Shown here: positions 46,534 to 55,515 of the stretch, piece by piece | Numbering within the stretch: the stretch's first letter is position 1 | How the letters are laid out: every line of letters starts with the position of its first letter | Source: an uncultured Pelagibacteraceae bacterium | GTDB taxonomy: Bacteria > Pseudomonadota > Alphaproteobacteria > Pelagibacterales > Pelagibacteraceae | DNA: 64,000 nt | Direction of reading: 5' to 3' | Assembly: GCA_902618205.1 (NCBI GenBank) | Contig: CACMZL010000004.1 | Span: forward strand, 93,115 to 157,114 | The notes under the pieces: model-generated | Seen by the model: the letters and a program-made list of their open reading frames with translations, nothing else | Databases searched by the model: none | Told to the model about the DNA's origin: nothing | Position numbers and translations under genes: made by a program

Positions 46534-47082
46534 ATGATTAACAAAAAATTTTTTAAAGTATTTTTATTGATAATTTTTACAGGATTAATTACAAGCTGTA
46601 TAAATAATCAATCTATGAAACCAGAAGATTTTAAAGATCAAAAACCAAGATTAATAATTGAGGAATATTTAAGCGGAAACGTCAAAGCTTGGGGCATACT
46701 CCAAAACAGATCAGGTAAAGTTACAAGACAATTTTCAGCAGACTTGGACGGTAAGTGGGATGGCAAACAACTTATATTAGATGAAAAATTTATTTGGAAT
46801 GACGGTGAAATACAAAATAGGCAATGGATAATAGATAAAATTGATGAACATAATTATGAGGGAACTGCAGGCGATGTAGTTGGAAAGGCTAGGGGGTATT
46901 CGTATGGCCCAGCATTTAAATTTGAGTATGTTTTGTTAGTTCCAGTGAAAGGAAAAAATATCAAAATTACTTTTGATGATTGGATATTTATGCAAGACGA
47001 AAGAGTAGCTATCAACAGAGCTAAAATGACAAAATTTGGAATTAAAGTTGCTGAGTTGACTGTAATGTTTGTTAAAGATTAA
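46534..47082 (+). CDS. DUF3833-family lipoprotein
   Basis: Lipoprotein of 182 residues. The N-terminus has a signal and lipobox ITSC with the lipidated cysteine at residue 22. The body, with IEEYLSGNVKAWGILQNRSGKVTRQFSADLDGKWDGKQLILDEKF and ARGYSYGPAFKFEY, is the DUF3833 type. It starts one base after the CFA stop. DUF3833 genes commonly accompany the FAD/DUF1365/CFA trio. Its role is unknown. Confidence 0.85.
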   Translation: MINKKFFKVFLLIIFTGLITSCINNQSMKPEDFKDQKPRLIIEEYLSGNVKAWGILQNRSGKVTRQFSADLDGKWDGKQLILDEKFIWNDGEIQNRQWIIDKIDEHNYEGTAGDVVGKARGYSYGPAFKFEYVLLVPVKGKNIKITFDDWIFMQDERVAINRAKMTKFGIKVAELTVMFVKD

Positions 47083-47084
47083 TT

Positions 47085-47843
47085 TTATTTTTTTTGCAAT
47101 TTAGTTAATTTCCGTATTAAATAAAAATATAGTCGATCAGGAATTATTTTTAAAAATTTAAGTATCAAAGTTAATTCCTTTGGATAATGTATTTCAAAAT
47201 TAGAACCATTAATAAGTCCATCATAAATTTTGTCTGCTGAGAATTCTGGAGTTTTTAGAAACGGCATCTTAAAATCATTCTTGTCGGTCATTGGTGTTTT
47301 GATAAAACCTGGAGAAACTAAACAAACCCTCACGCCATATCTTCCAAAATCAAAATGTAAACTTTCAGCAAGATTACTTAAAGCAGCTTTGGATGGTCCA
47401 TAGCCACTTGAGTTAGGTAAGCCTTTGTATCCTGCAATTGAAGATACAATGGTAATAATACCTTTTCCCCTTTCTCGAAAATGAGTTTCAACTGCTTTTA
47501 TACAATTTAATGTTCCAAAAAAATTTACTTTAAATACATTTTCAATTTGCTCTACATCGATTTCTTTTTCTTTTTTTGGATCCCAAGTACCCGTAGAAAA
47601 AAAACAAATTTCAATGTCACCAAGTTCCTTTTTTATATTTTCAAAAACAGACTTACTTTTTTCCTTATCATTTACATCAAGTGGAAAAGATTTAATATTT
47701 TGATGCTTATCTTCAATTTCTTTTAATAAATTTTCTCTTCTTGCAGAAATAGCAACTGTCCATCCATTATTAGCAAATTTTAATGCAAGTGCTTTGCCAA
47801 TTCCTGTACTTCCGCCGGTGATCCAAATTACTTTTTTATTCAT
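47085..47843 (-). CDS. Short-chain dehydrogenase/reductase
   Basis: SDR of 252 residues with the NAD(P) site TGGSTGIGKALA, the catalytic serine region IVSSIAGYKG, and Y-x3-K in SGYGPSKAAL. The end VCLVSPGFIKTPMT is typical. The arginines after the first beta-strand (SARREN) suggest NADPH use. It is convergent with the lipoprotein gene (2 bp apart) and divergent from TspO with 24 bp between starts. The substrate is unknown. Confidence 0.92.
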   Translation of the reverse strand: MNKKVIWITGGSTGIGKALALKFANNGWTVAISARRENLLKEIEDKHQNIKSFPLDVNDKEKSKSVFENIKKELGDIEICFFSTGTWDPKKEKEIDVEQIENVFKVNFFGTLNCIKAVETHFRERGKGIITIVSSIAGYKGLPNSSGYGPSKAALSNLAESLHFDFGRYGVRVCLVSPGFIKTPMTDKNDFKMPFLKTPEFSADKIYDGLINGSNFEIHYPKELTLILKFLKIIPDRLYFYLIRKLTKLQKK

Positions 47844-47867
47844 ATTTAACTGCTGTATAGTACTTAA

Positions 47868-48335
47868 ATGCTAAAAAATAAAATTTTATCTTTTATTCTC
47901 TTTGCAATTACTACTTTTTCAGCTTCATTTATTGGAGGTTTGGTTACTATAAATTTTAAAGAACCTTGGTATTCAAATTTATCTAAACCTCAATACAATC
48001 CACCAGATTGGATATTTGGGCCAGTATGGACATTACTTTATTTATTTATGACAATAGCCATATGGAATGCGTGGCATAAAAACACAAAAAATTTAAATAT
48101 TGTATTTTTATATTTCATTCATCTTTTTTTTAATACAACTTGGAGTGTTGTTTTCTTTGGTTTCCATAATATTTCTTTAGCAATTTTAAATCTTGTTGTG
48201 TTAATTATATTTATTGTTTTATTGGTATTTAAATATAAGAATATAAGCCAAATAAGCATGTATTTAATGATTCCATATTTGTTATGGTGTTGTTTTGCAT
48301 TGATTTTAAATATTAACATTTTTTTGATAAACTAA
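47868..48335 (+). CDS. tspO: TspO/MBR family membrane protein
   Basis: Tryptophan-rich sensory protein of 155 residues with five helices. The signature WYSNLSKPQYNPPDWIFGPVWTLLYLFMTIAIWNAW is nearly complete. TspO binds tetrapyrroles and in Rhodobacter modulates photosynthesis gene expression by oxygen. The next gene starts after a single base, so a dehydrogenase is cotranscribed. Association with light and oxidative stress genes fits the setting but is inferred. Confidence 0.93.
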   Translation: MLKNKILSFILFAITTFSASFIGGLVTINFKEPWYSNLSKPQYNPPDWIFGPVWTLLYLFMTIAIWNAWHKNTKNLNIVFLYFIHLFFNTTWSVVFFGFHNISLAILNLVVLIIFIVLLVFKYKNISQISMYLMIPYLLWCCFALILNINIFLIN

Positions 48336-48336
48336 T

Positions 48337-49440
48337 ATGGATGATGTTGTAATAGTAGGAGGTGGTATAATTGGAGCTGCAACTGCATACTTTATGTCCA
48401 AAGAAGGCAGAAAAGTAAAAGTCATTGAAAGGGATCCAACTTATAAAACTGCATCATTCCCATTATCACTTGGTGGATTTAGACGACAGTTTTTTCAAAA
48501 AGAAAATATTCTTTTAGGAAAATTTGCAAGGGAATTTATATTTCAAATACCGGAATTATTGAAAACTGAAAAAAATCCAAATCCAACAGCTAGCATGGTG
48601 CCCAATGGATACCTTCTAATGTTTGGACCAGATCATGCAGAAGAGCAATACAGAGCTTTAGAAAATCATAAAGAATGTGAAGCGGGTACAAAAAATATTA
48701 AAGGTTCTGAATTGAAAAACTATTTTCCTTACATTAATGAGGAAGGAATTGAAACTGCAACATTTACTGATAACAAGAGCGAGGGATGGATTGATCCATT
48801 TTTATTTCATAGCGCTTTAAAGCATAAAGCAATTGATCTTGGGGCAGAATTTATTAAGGGAGAGGTTAAGAGCCTATCTGAAATTAATGCAAAGACTATT
48901 ATTTCCGCAGCTGGGTGTTGGACTAAGGAACTACTTGAAGATATTCCTGTAGTACCTCAAAAACATACAGTCTTTAGAGTTAAATGTCCTAAACATATTC
49001 CAGAGATGCCATTATCCGGAGATCTAACAACAGGAGTATATTGGCGACCAGAAGGAAAAGAATATTTAGCAGGCTCTCCAATTTCAGTTTTTGATGCAGA
49101 AGATCTCGAACCTTCATGGAATGATTTTGAAGAATTAGTTTGGCCTGCTCTTGCAAAAAGAATACCAGCATTTGAAGAACTAAAGTTAACAGGTGGATGG
49201 GCTGGATATTATGATTGTAACAAATTAGATAATAATGCTGTAGTTGGAAAACATCCAAAATATGAAAATGTTTACATGGCCTCAGGATTTACCGGCAGAG
49301 GTTTAATGCAAGCACCAGGAATTGGTAGAGCTCTAACTGAATTAATAACCACAGGCAGTTATCAAACTATAGATATTAGTGTTTTCGCAGTCGAAAGAGT
49401 ATTAAATAGCTCTGCAAGACCCGAGCCCTACGTCTTATAA
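48337..49440 (+). CDS. DadA/sarcosine-oxidase-like FAD oxidoreductase
   Basis: FAD-dependent amine dehydrogenase or oxidase of 367 residues. The dinucleotide site VVIVGGGIIGAATAYFMSKEGRKVKVIERD is at the N-terminus. AAGCWTKELL and the C-terminal GFTGRGLMQAPGIGRALTELI are typical of the glycine/D-amino acid oxidase (DAO) family. Oxidation of an N-methyl or D-amino acid is likely; sarcosine or dimethylglycine would match SAR11 osmolyte metabolism but is not proven. It follows TspO by one base. Confidence 0.87.
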   Translation: MDDVVIVGGGIIGAATAYFMSKEGRKVKVIERDPTYKTASFPLSLGGFRRQFFQKENILLGKFAREFIFQIPELLKTEKNPNPTASMVPNGYLLMFGPDHAEEQYRALENHKECEAGTKNIKGSELKNYFPYINEEGIETATFTDNKSEGWIDPFLFHSALKHKAIDLGAEFIKGEVKSLSEINAKTIISAAGCWTKELLEDIPVVPQKHTVFRVKCPKHIPEMPLSGDLTTGVYWRPEGKEYLAGSPISVFDAEDLEPSWNDFEELVWPALAKRIPAFEELKLTGGWAGYYDCNKLDNNAVVGKHPKYENVYMASGFTGRGLMQAPGIGRALTELITTGSYQTIDISVFAVERVLNSSARPEPYVL

Positions 49441-49605
49441 TTTTTTTACGTAAACTCCCATCATCCCATTAAAAAAAGATACAGCAATTATAAGAATTTG
49501 ACCTTTTAGTGAGTAAAAATCAAATGATGGATAAAAACTGATAGCTATACTCAAAAAAATATAGGTTAATAAAAAGGGTCTATAAAACTTCTTTAAAAAT
49601 TTCAT
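49435..49605 (-). CDS. 56-residue membrane protein (short ORF)
   Basis: Short ORF downstream of the quinone-reductase-like gene on the same strand, starting 11 bp after its stop. The basic N-terminus (MKFLKKFYRP) is followed by two hydrophobic spans (FLLTYIFLSIAISFYP and ILIIAVSFFNGMMGVY) and a KKL tail. It overlaps the end of the opposite-strand oxidoreductase by 6 bp. It fills an otherwise empty gap of 176 bp, which supports it as a real gene. Function unknown. Confidence 0.55.
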   Translation of the reverse strand: MKFLKKFYRPFLLTYIFLSIAISFYPSFDFYSLKGQILIIAVSFFNGMMGVYVKKL

Positions 49606-49616
49606 AAAAATTCTAA

Positions 49617-50624
49617 TTAAATTTTTACAAGCATTTTTCCTATGTTTTTACCTTCTAATAAATCAATGAATGATTTTGGCGTATTTTCTATACCCTCGTA
49701 AACAGTTTCTTTAAATTTAATTTTATCTTCTAATAGCCATTTAGCCATATCGGTTTCAAACTGTTCTCGATCATTTTCATGATCAAAAATTATAAAACCT
49801 TTAATAGTTAGTCTTTTTACAAGAACATGAGCCATATTTTTTAAACCAGAGCCAGGATTAGTTGCATTCATTTGGGATATCCTTCCACAAATTACAATTC
49901 TTCCAAAGTTCTTCATTTTATAAATAGCTGACTCTAAGAAATCACCACCCACATTATCAAAATATAAATCAAATCCTTCAGGACAAATTTCTTTAAGATG
50001 CAATACAAGATTTTCTATTTTTTTATAGTTAAAAGCATGATCAATTTTTAAATCATCTTTTAACCATTTAACTTTTTCATCTGAGCCTGTACTTGCAATT
50101 ACTTTACAACCCATATTTTTTGCGATTTGACAAACAGTAGATCCAACACTTCCTCCAGCCGAAGAAACAAGAATTGTTTGACCTGGTTTTAATTCACCAT
50201 GTTTAAAAAGTCCTATATAAGCTGTATGACCTGTCATTCCAAGCGGACCCAGATATGTTTGTAGAGGAATATTCATTGGCTCAATTTTTTTTAGATCATT
50301 GGAATTACAAACAAAGTAATCTCTCATTCCGAAATTACTAAAAACAATATCTCCTTCTTTAAAATTTTTGTCTTTAGACTCTTTAACTATACCTAACGCA
50401 TAACCTTCCATCTCTTCACCAATATTAAAAGGTGGTTTATAGTTCTTTCTTTCAGTCATTCTTGCTCTCATGTAAGGATCAACTGAAATCCATAAATTTA
50501 AAACCAATATATTATTCTTAGTATCTAAGGATATTTCTTTTGTTTTTATTTCAAAGTCAGTTTCTTTTGGTAAACCTGTAGGAATATAGTTTTTTAAAGC
50601 TACGAATTTGCTTGTTACAGGCAT
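49617..50624 (-). CDS. NADP-dependent medium-chain oxidoreductase (PTGR/CurA-like)
   Basis: Zinc-independent alcohol-dehydrogenase-like reductase of 335 residues in the leukotriene B4 12-hydroxydehydrogenase / CurA group. It shows ISVDPYMRARM, PLQTYLGPLGMTGHTAYIGL and the NADP-binding loop VSSAGGSVGSTVCQIAKNMGCKVIAST, then DNVGGDFLESAI. These enzymes reduce alpha,beta-unsaturated ketones and aldehydes, including products of lipid peroxidation. It is 3 bp downstream of msrA, suggesting a shared oxidative-damage operon. Confidence 0.9.
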   Translation of the reverse strand: MPVTSKFVALKNYIPTGLPKETDFEIKTKEISLDTKNNILVLNLWISVDPYMRARMTERKNYKPPFNIGEEMEGYALGIVKESKDKNFKEGDIVFSNFGMRDYFVCNSNDLKKIEPMNIPLQTYLGPLGMTGHTAYIGLFKHGELKPGQTILVSSAGGSVGSTVCQIAKNMGCKVIASTGSDEKVKWLKDDLKIDHAFNYKKIENLVLHLKEICPEGFDLYFDNVGGDFLESAIYKMKNFGRIVICGRISQMNATNPGSGLKNMAHVLVKRLTIKGFIIFDHENDREQFETDMAKWLLEDKIKFKETVYEGIENTPKSFIDLLEGKNIGKMLVKI

Positions 50625-50627
50625 TAA

Positions 50628-51200
50628 TTATGATCCCCAAATAATATCAAGTATTCTCTCTCTTTTGCATGCTTTCTTATATTTTAAATAATTTTCTAAA
50701 TATACCTGATAGTAATCTTGATGTTTATCCTCTGCTTTGTAAAAAATCTCAAATTCTTTAACATATGTGACTACCTTCTTTTTAAATTTCTTTTCTAATC
50801 TTTTTATATCTTTCTCAATTAAATCTTTCTGATAATCGTTTTCATAAAATGCTACAGATCTGTAGCTGTATCCTTTATCGCAAAACTGGCCATAAGCATC
50901 AAATGGATCGATATTAAGCCAGAAATTTTTTAAGAGTTCTTTATAGGATATTTTCTCTTTGTCATAAATTATTTCAACAACCTCAAAATGACCGGTATCT
51001 CCATAAGTGACTTCTCTATATGTTGGATTTGCAGTGATCCCTCCTGAGTAACCTGATATAACTTCTTCTACACCTTCCAACATTTCAAAAGATTCTTCCA
51101 TGCACCAGAAGCAACCTCCTGCAAAATACGCTTTATCTTTTGAATGAGAGAATGATGTCGAGACAAGAAATAATAGTAAAAAGTAGCAAAATAACCTCAT
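50628..51200 (-). CDS. msrA: Peptide-methionine (S)-S-oxide reductase, exported
   Basis: MsrA of 190 residues. The active site FAGGCFWCMEESFEMLEGVEEVISGYSGG holds the catalytic cysteine, and TVREVTYGDTGHFEVVEI-type sequence follows. A hydrophobic N-terminal segment (residues 2-18, ending SHS-KD) suggests export to the periplasm. It repairs oxidised methionine in proteins. A matching MsrB with its own export signal lies at 59.7 kb. The ORF ends KACKRERILDIIWGS. Confidence 0.94.
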   Translation of the reverse strand: MRLFCYFLLLFLVSTSFSHSKDKAYFAGGCFWCMEESFEMLEGVEEVISGYSGGITANPTYREVTYGDTGHFEVVEIIYDKEKISYKELLKNFWLNIDPFDAYGQFCDKGYSYRSVAFYENDYQKDLIEKDIKRLEKKFKKKVVTYVKEFEIFYKAEDKHQDYYQVYLENYLKYKKACKRERILDIIWGS

Positions 51201-51286
51201 ATCTAAAATATATAATAATGAGGGTTTAAATCTATGGTATTAAAGGTAGCTACTTATTTAAGTAGCATACCTCTAATAAATCTATT

Positions 51287-52486
51287 TTATTTTTTTTGAT
51301 ATTTAGCAGCTTCTTCTGATCCACTAGTTGCAGACCCTTTACTGTAAGAATGTGCCCCCATTCCTGCTAATTGGCCATCTTTTACGATCAAATATTGATT
51401 TCTAATTTCTTTACCTTCAAAGAAACATTCCAATATTTCTCTAACACCATCTGCATATCTTGTTTGAGCAGATAAAGATGTACCAGAAGTGTGAGGTGTC
51501 ATTCCATGATTTGGCATTGTTCTCCATACATGGTCGTTTGGAGCAGGCTGTGGAAACCATACATCACCTGCGTAGCCACTTAGCTGTCCACTTTTTAGGG
51601 CTTTAGCTATTGCATCTCGATTACAAATTTTACCTCTTGCAGTGTTAACTATGTATGCTCCTTTTTTCATTTTACTTATCATTTCATCATCAAACAAATT
51701 TTCAGTTTCAGGATGAAGTGGGCAATTAATTGTAACAACATCGCAAACTTTTACCATAGACTCTACTGATTCATGAAAAGTTAGGTTTAGTTCTTTTTCA
51801 ACATTATCAGGTAATTTATGTCTATCAAAATAGTGCAAATGAACATCAAATGGTTTCATTTTTCTAAGTGCATCTAATCCGATTCTACCAGCGGCAACGG
51901 TTCCTATATGCATTCCTTCAACGTCATAACTTCTCTGAACAGCATCTGCAATATTCCATCCGCCTTCATTAACTATTCTGTGTTGATTGTGATAATCTCT
52001 AACCATTGAAACAATCATCATTACTATGTGTTCAGCGACTGATCTAGAATTACAGAAAGTTACTTCAACAACATCAATTTTATTATCCATTGCTGCTTGC
52101 AAATCAACGTGATCAGAACCTATTCCTGCTGTAATTGCCATCTTAAGGTTTTTAGCTTTAGCGATTCTCTCTTTAGTTAAATAATAAGGGAAAAACGGTT
52201 GTGAAATAACAATGTCAGCATCAACAATATGTTTATCCGCTTCACATCCATCTCCATCTTTACTGTTAGTAACAACCAACTCATGTCCATTACTCTCTAA
52301 AAATTTTCTCAAACCAAGTTCACCTGAAACACAACCAAGCAATTGACCTGGTGTAAAATCTCTTCCTTTAGGCGATGGTAATGTCATTCCATCTGGATAT
52401 TTCTCTAATTTTGGTAAATCCGACAGAGGATAAGATTTAGGCATTCCTCCTTTTGGATCATCATACAATACACAAAGTACTTTCAT
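51287..52486 (-). CDS. fdh: NAD-dependent formate dehydrogenase
   Basis: D-2-hydroxyacid-dehydrogenase-fold formate dehydrogenase of 399 residues, oxidising formate to CO2 with NAD. Diagnostic stretches: DFTPGQLLGCVSGELGLRKFLESNGHELVVT, the substrate loop VISQPFFPYYLT, AGIGSDHVDLQAA, the NAD loop GTVAAGRIGL, and the catalytic His region NHGMTPHTSGTSLSAQ. AGGAG precedes the ATG. It would drain one-carbon units as NADH, consistent with C1 oxidation known in SAR11. It is monocistronic. Confidence 0.96.
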   Translation of the reverse strand: MKVLCVLYDDPKGGMPKSYPLSDLPKLEKYPDGMTLPSPKGRDFTPGQLLGCVSGELGLRKFLESNGHELVVTNSKDGDGCEADKHIVDADIVISQPFFPYYLTKERIAKAKNLKMAITAGIGSDHVDLQAAMDNKIDVVEVTFCNSRSVAEHIVMMIVSMVRDYHNQHRIVNEGGWNIADAVQRSYDVEGMHIGTVAAGRIGLDALRKMKPFDVHLHYFDRHKLPDNVEKELNLTFHESVESMVKVCDVVTINCPLHPETENLFDDEMISKMKKGAYIVNTARGKICNRDAIAKALKSGQLSGYAGDVWFPQPAPNDHVWRTMPNHGMTPHTSGTSLSAQTRYADGVREILECFFEGKEIRNQYLIVKDGQLAGMGAHSYSKGSATSGSEEAAKYQKK

Positions 52487-52580
52487 TTTTACTCCTATTA
52501 CTAGCTTCTTAAAGCTGAATTATTAATTATTATTTGAAAAGACTAGCACAAGTTAAATAGGACTAGCAAACAAATTGTGT

Positions 52581-53045
52581 TTATTTTGGGTAATTCCTTT
52601 TAGCAATAAATTTATTCAAGATTATGCCGAAAACTATCACAATAATTGATCCACTTATAACTGGGGATATTAAATATTCAAAAGATACAGATCCCATGAT
52701 CACAATTATAGGATTCCCTCCTGCAGGAGGGTGGGTTACATTAAGAATGATCATTAATCCGACACCTATTCCAACAGCGACAGGTATAATAATATATATC
52801 GGAAGTGGAACGAAATTCACAAATATCACACCAACAAGTGCAGTTAAAAAATGACCAAAAAATATATTTTTAGGTTTTGCAAAAGGACTTTCTGGATACC
52901 CATAAAGTAAAACCATTGTAGAACCAAAGGAAGCAATCAAAAATAATCCATAAGGTGTTTTATAAGTAAGCAATGACAAAACTCCGATTGTCAAAGTAGA
53001 AAATATTGCTGCGATAAGAGGTTTTTTAATATCCAAATTATTCAT
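52581..53045 (-). CDS. HPP-family membrane protein
   Basis: Integral membrane protein of 154 residues with four to five helices. The HPP motif occurs in NVTHPPAGGNPIIVIMGS; FGSTMVLLYGYPESPFAKPKNIFFGH is the other family signature. I start it at the ATG at 53045, which overlaps the NifU-like gene by 8 bp; an upstream in-frame ATG adds only eight residues. Some HPP proteins import nitrite in cyanobacteria and plastids. The substrate here is unknown. Confidence 0.85.
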   Translation of the reverse strand: MNNLDIKKPLIAAIFSTLTIGVLSLLTYKTPYGLFLIASFGSTMVLLYGYPESPFAKPKNIFFGHFLTALVGVIFVNFVPLPIYIIIPVAVGIGVGLMIILNVTHPPAGGNPIIVIMGSVSFEYLISPVISGSIIVIVFGIILNKFIAKRNYPK

Positions 53046-53439
53046 CAATGTTGAGTTTCTTAAGTGCAATTAATGGCATTAATACACAGTTTTTTCTAGA
53101 TATATTTTTTTTATTAAACAATTTATTAAATTTATTTAGATTTTTTGGCAAAGGTTTAATTTCTTTTTCAAAATAATCGATAAGATTTTTTAATAAATAA
53201 TTAACTTTATTTTTATTATTTTTGATAAGTTTATGAGATATTAAGCTTGCAGAAGCCTGACAGTATACACAAGACTTTGTCTGATACCCAACATCTTGTA
53301 TTATATCTTTCTTAATATTAACTCTCATTTCAATTATATCACCACAAGTTTTATTTTTGTATTTAGATCTATGGGTGTAATCTTTCAATATCTTATTATT
53401 AGTCGTGTCAGATGCAATTTTTATTATATCTAAATCCAT
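53038..53439 (-). CDS. IscU/SufU-like iron-sulfur scaffold protein
   Basis: Protein of 133 residues with the three cluster-binding cysteines of the IscU/NifU N-terminal fold: KTCGDIIEM, KSCVYCQASASL and RKNCVLMPL. An Asp two residues after the first cysteine is also present. The middle is lysine- and asparagine-rich. It resembles SufU-type scaffolds, though SufU may instead deliver sulfur. It is cotranscribed with the HPP gene (8-bp overlap). Confidence 0.82.
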   Translation of the reverse strand: MDLDIIKIASDTTNNKILKDYTHRSKYKNKTCGDIIEMRVNIKKDIIQDVGYQTKSCVYCQASASLISHKLIKNNKNKVNYLLKNLIDYFEKEIKPLPKNLNKFNKLFNKKNISRKNCVLMPLIALKKLNIDE

Positions 53440-53486
53440 ATTTATTTAATAATATCACTTAAAATTTATAAAAAATAAATTAATTT

Positions 53487-54392
53487 ATGCCTGATTTAAA
53501 AAATCCTAAAGTAGCTATTCCAATTGTTTTATTTGCAGGCATACTTTGGTCATTTGGACCATATGTTGTAAGACATATAGATCAACCCGAAACTGTCCCT
53601 TGGCAATACTTGTTTGCTAGAGGTATTGTTATTTTTTTATTGCTCAATGTTTACTTATTCTTGGAAGAAGGAATTTCTTTTTATAAAAATTATTTAAAAA
53701 TTGGGATATCTGGAGTTATAGGCGGTGTTGGTTTAGGAACAGCAATGATAACTTTTATTTGGTCAATTACTAATACGACAGCAGCAGTAACTCTATTATG
53801 TTTGGCTGCTATGCCTTTTATAACCGCGTTACTTGGTTTTCTTTTTTTGAAAGAAAAAATATCAATTACAGTATGGATATCAATTTTAGTTGCTGCATTT
53901 GGTATAATAGTAATGGGCTACGGTAATACTGAAGAAAATTCTTTAATGGGTCTAATATTTGGATTAGTATCTGCACTAGGTTTTTCAATTTTTTCAGTAA
54001 GTCTGAGATGGAGAAAACAAACTCCCAAGTTTACAACAGTTGCTATAGCAGGCTTATTTTGTTTTTTATTTTCAACAGTTATGCTTTTAAATAACGATGC
54101 AAATTTCTTATCTTCAAATAAAAATGAAGCGTTATTTGCTACTCATGGAACACTTGTGTGCATGGGCTTAATTCTTTACTCAATTGGATCAAAATATATT
54201 CCAGCAGCTGATTTGACTTTATTGTCTTTGACAGAAGTAATAGGAGGAATATTTTGGGTTTGGCTTCCATGGCTTGGAATAAATGAAATTCCTTCAACTA
54301 ACACAATTATTGGGGGCTTCTTTATTTTTTTAGCTATATTTTATTATAGTATGATAATGCAATCTAATAGAAGATTTATTGGATTAAATTAA
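53487..54392 (+). CDS. EamA-family (DMT) transporter, upstream of amidinotransferase
   Basis: Ten-helix metabolite transporter of 301 residues with two EamA repeats (FLKEKISITVWISILVAAFGIIVMGYG and the mirrored second half ending EIPSTNTIIGGFFIFLAIFYY). It lies 6 bp upstream of an amidinotransferase gene and is divergent from the NifU-like gene. Export or uptake of an amino acid or guanidino compound is a guess from position. Confidence 0.87.
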   Translation: MPDLKNPKVAIPIVLFAGILWSFGPYVVRHIDQPETVPWQYLFARGIVIFLLLNVYLFLEEGISFYKNYLKIGISGVIGGVGLGTAMITFIWSITNTTAAVTLLCLAAMPFITALLGFLFLKEKISITVWISILVAAFGIIVMGYGNTEENSLMGLIFGLVSALGFSIFSVSLRWRKQTPKFTTVAIAGLFCFLFSTVMLLNNDANFLSSNKNEALFATHGTLVCMGLILYSIGSKYIPAADLTLLSLTEVIGGIFWVWLPWLGINEIPSTNTIIGGFFIFLAIFYYSMIMQSNRRFIGLN

Positions 54393-54398
54393 TTTTAC

Positions 54399-55514
54399 AT
54401 GGTTCAAAATAATAAGATTGTTAACAGTTGGAATGAATGGGATCCATTAAAACATGTAATTGTTGGAAGAGCAGATGGTACTTGTATTCCAGCGCCCGAA
54501 CCTGCTTTAGATGCTAAAGTTCCAGAAGACTCTGATATGCGAGGAACTTATGGTCCAAGAACTAAGGACTCTGTTGATAAAGCTAATGAACTATTAGATA
54601 ACTTTTCAAATTTACTTGAAAAAAAGGGCATAAAAGTTGATAGACCAACACCTTTAGATTTTAATCAACCAACATCAACTCCTGACTGGAAAGCCGAAAC
54701 TATGTTTGGATGCATGCCTCCTAGAGATGTTTTATTAACTGTGGGAAATGAAATATTAGAAGCTACAATGAGCTACAGGTGCAGATGGTTTGAGTACCTA
54801 TGTTACAGACCATTATTAAAAGACTATTATAATAAAGATCCAAATATGAGACATGAGTCAGCACCAAAGCCTAGATTAACAGATGCAGACTATAGAAAAG
54901 ACTATTTATCAGATAAAATTGGTGTAACAAAAAGACTTGAATGGACAGAAAATAAATACTTTGTCACAACTGAGGAAGAGCCATTATTTGATGCCGCAGA
55001 TATTTTAAGATTTGGAAAGGATTTAGTTGTACAACACGGATTTACAACTAACTTAAAAGGAATTGATTGGATAAAAAGACATTTTAAGGATCATAGAGTT
55101 CATGCTGTAAATTTTCCAGGCGATCCTTATCCAATTCATATTGATGCAACCTTTACCCCAATTAAAGAGGGGTTAATTATTAATAACCCACAACGAAGAC
55201 TTCCAAAAGAACAAAGAAAATTATTTGAAGATAATGGATGGGAAATTATTGATGCTGCACAACCTGCTCATAATACCCCACCACCACTTTGTTACTCTTC
55301 AGTATGGCTATCAATGAATGTTTTAGTTCTTGACCCTAAAACTGTATGCGTTGAAAAAAGTGAAAAATATCAAGCTGAACAGTTAGATAAATTAGGTATG
55401 GAAGTTATCCCTGTAGAGTTGAGAGATGCATATGCTTTTGGTGGAGGCCTTCATTGTTGTACAGCCGATGTTTATAGAGAAGGTACTTTAAAAGATTATT
55501 TTCCAAAACAATAA
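54399..55514 (+). CDS. Glycine-amidinotransferase-like protein (GATM family)
   Basis: Amidinotransferase of 371 residues related to vertebrate arginine:glycine amidinotransferase. The likely catalytic triad is visible: D201 in FDAADILRFG, H247 in YPIHIDATF, and C353 in GGGLHCCTAD. MPPRDVLLTVGNEILEATMSYRCRWFEYLCYRPLL matches the family N-terminal half. The enzyme would move an amidino group from arginine to an amine such as glycine. Threonine aldolase is 1 bp downstream. Whether glycine is the true acceptor is unproven. Confidence 0.88.
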   Translation: MVQNNKIVNSWNEWDPLKHVIVGRADGTCIPAPEPALDAKVPEDSDMRGTYGPRTKDSVDKANELLDNFSNLLEKKGIKVDRPTPLDFNQPTSTPDWKAETMFGCMPPRDVLLTVGNEILEATMSYRCRWFEYLCYRPLLKDYYNKDPNMRHESAPKPRLTDADYRKDYLSDKIGVTKRLEWTENKYFVTTEEEPLFDAADILRFGKDLVVQHGFTTNLKGIDWIKRHFKDHRVHAVNFPGDPYPIHIDATFTPIKEGLIINNPQRRLPKEQRKLFEDNGWEIIDAAQPAHNTPPPLCYSSVWLSMNVLVLDPKTVCVEKSEKYQAEQLDKLGMEVIPVELRDAYAFGGGLHCCTADVYREGTLKDYFPKQ

Positions 55515-55515
55515 A

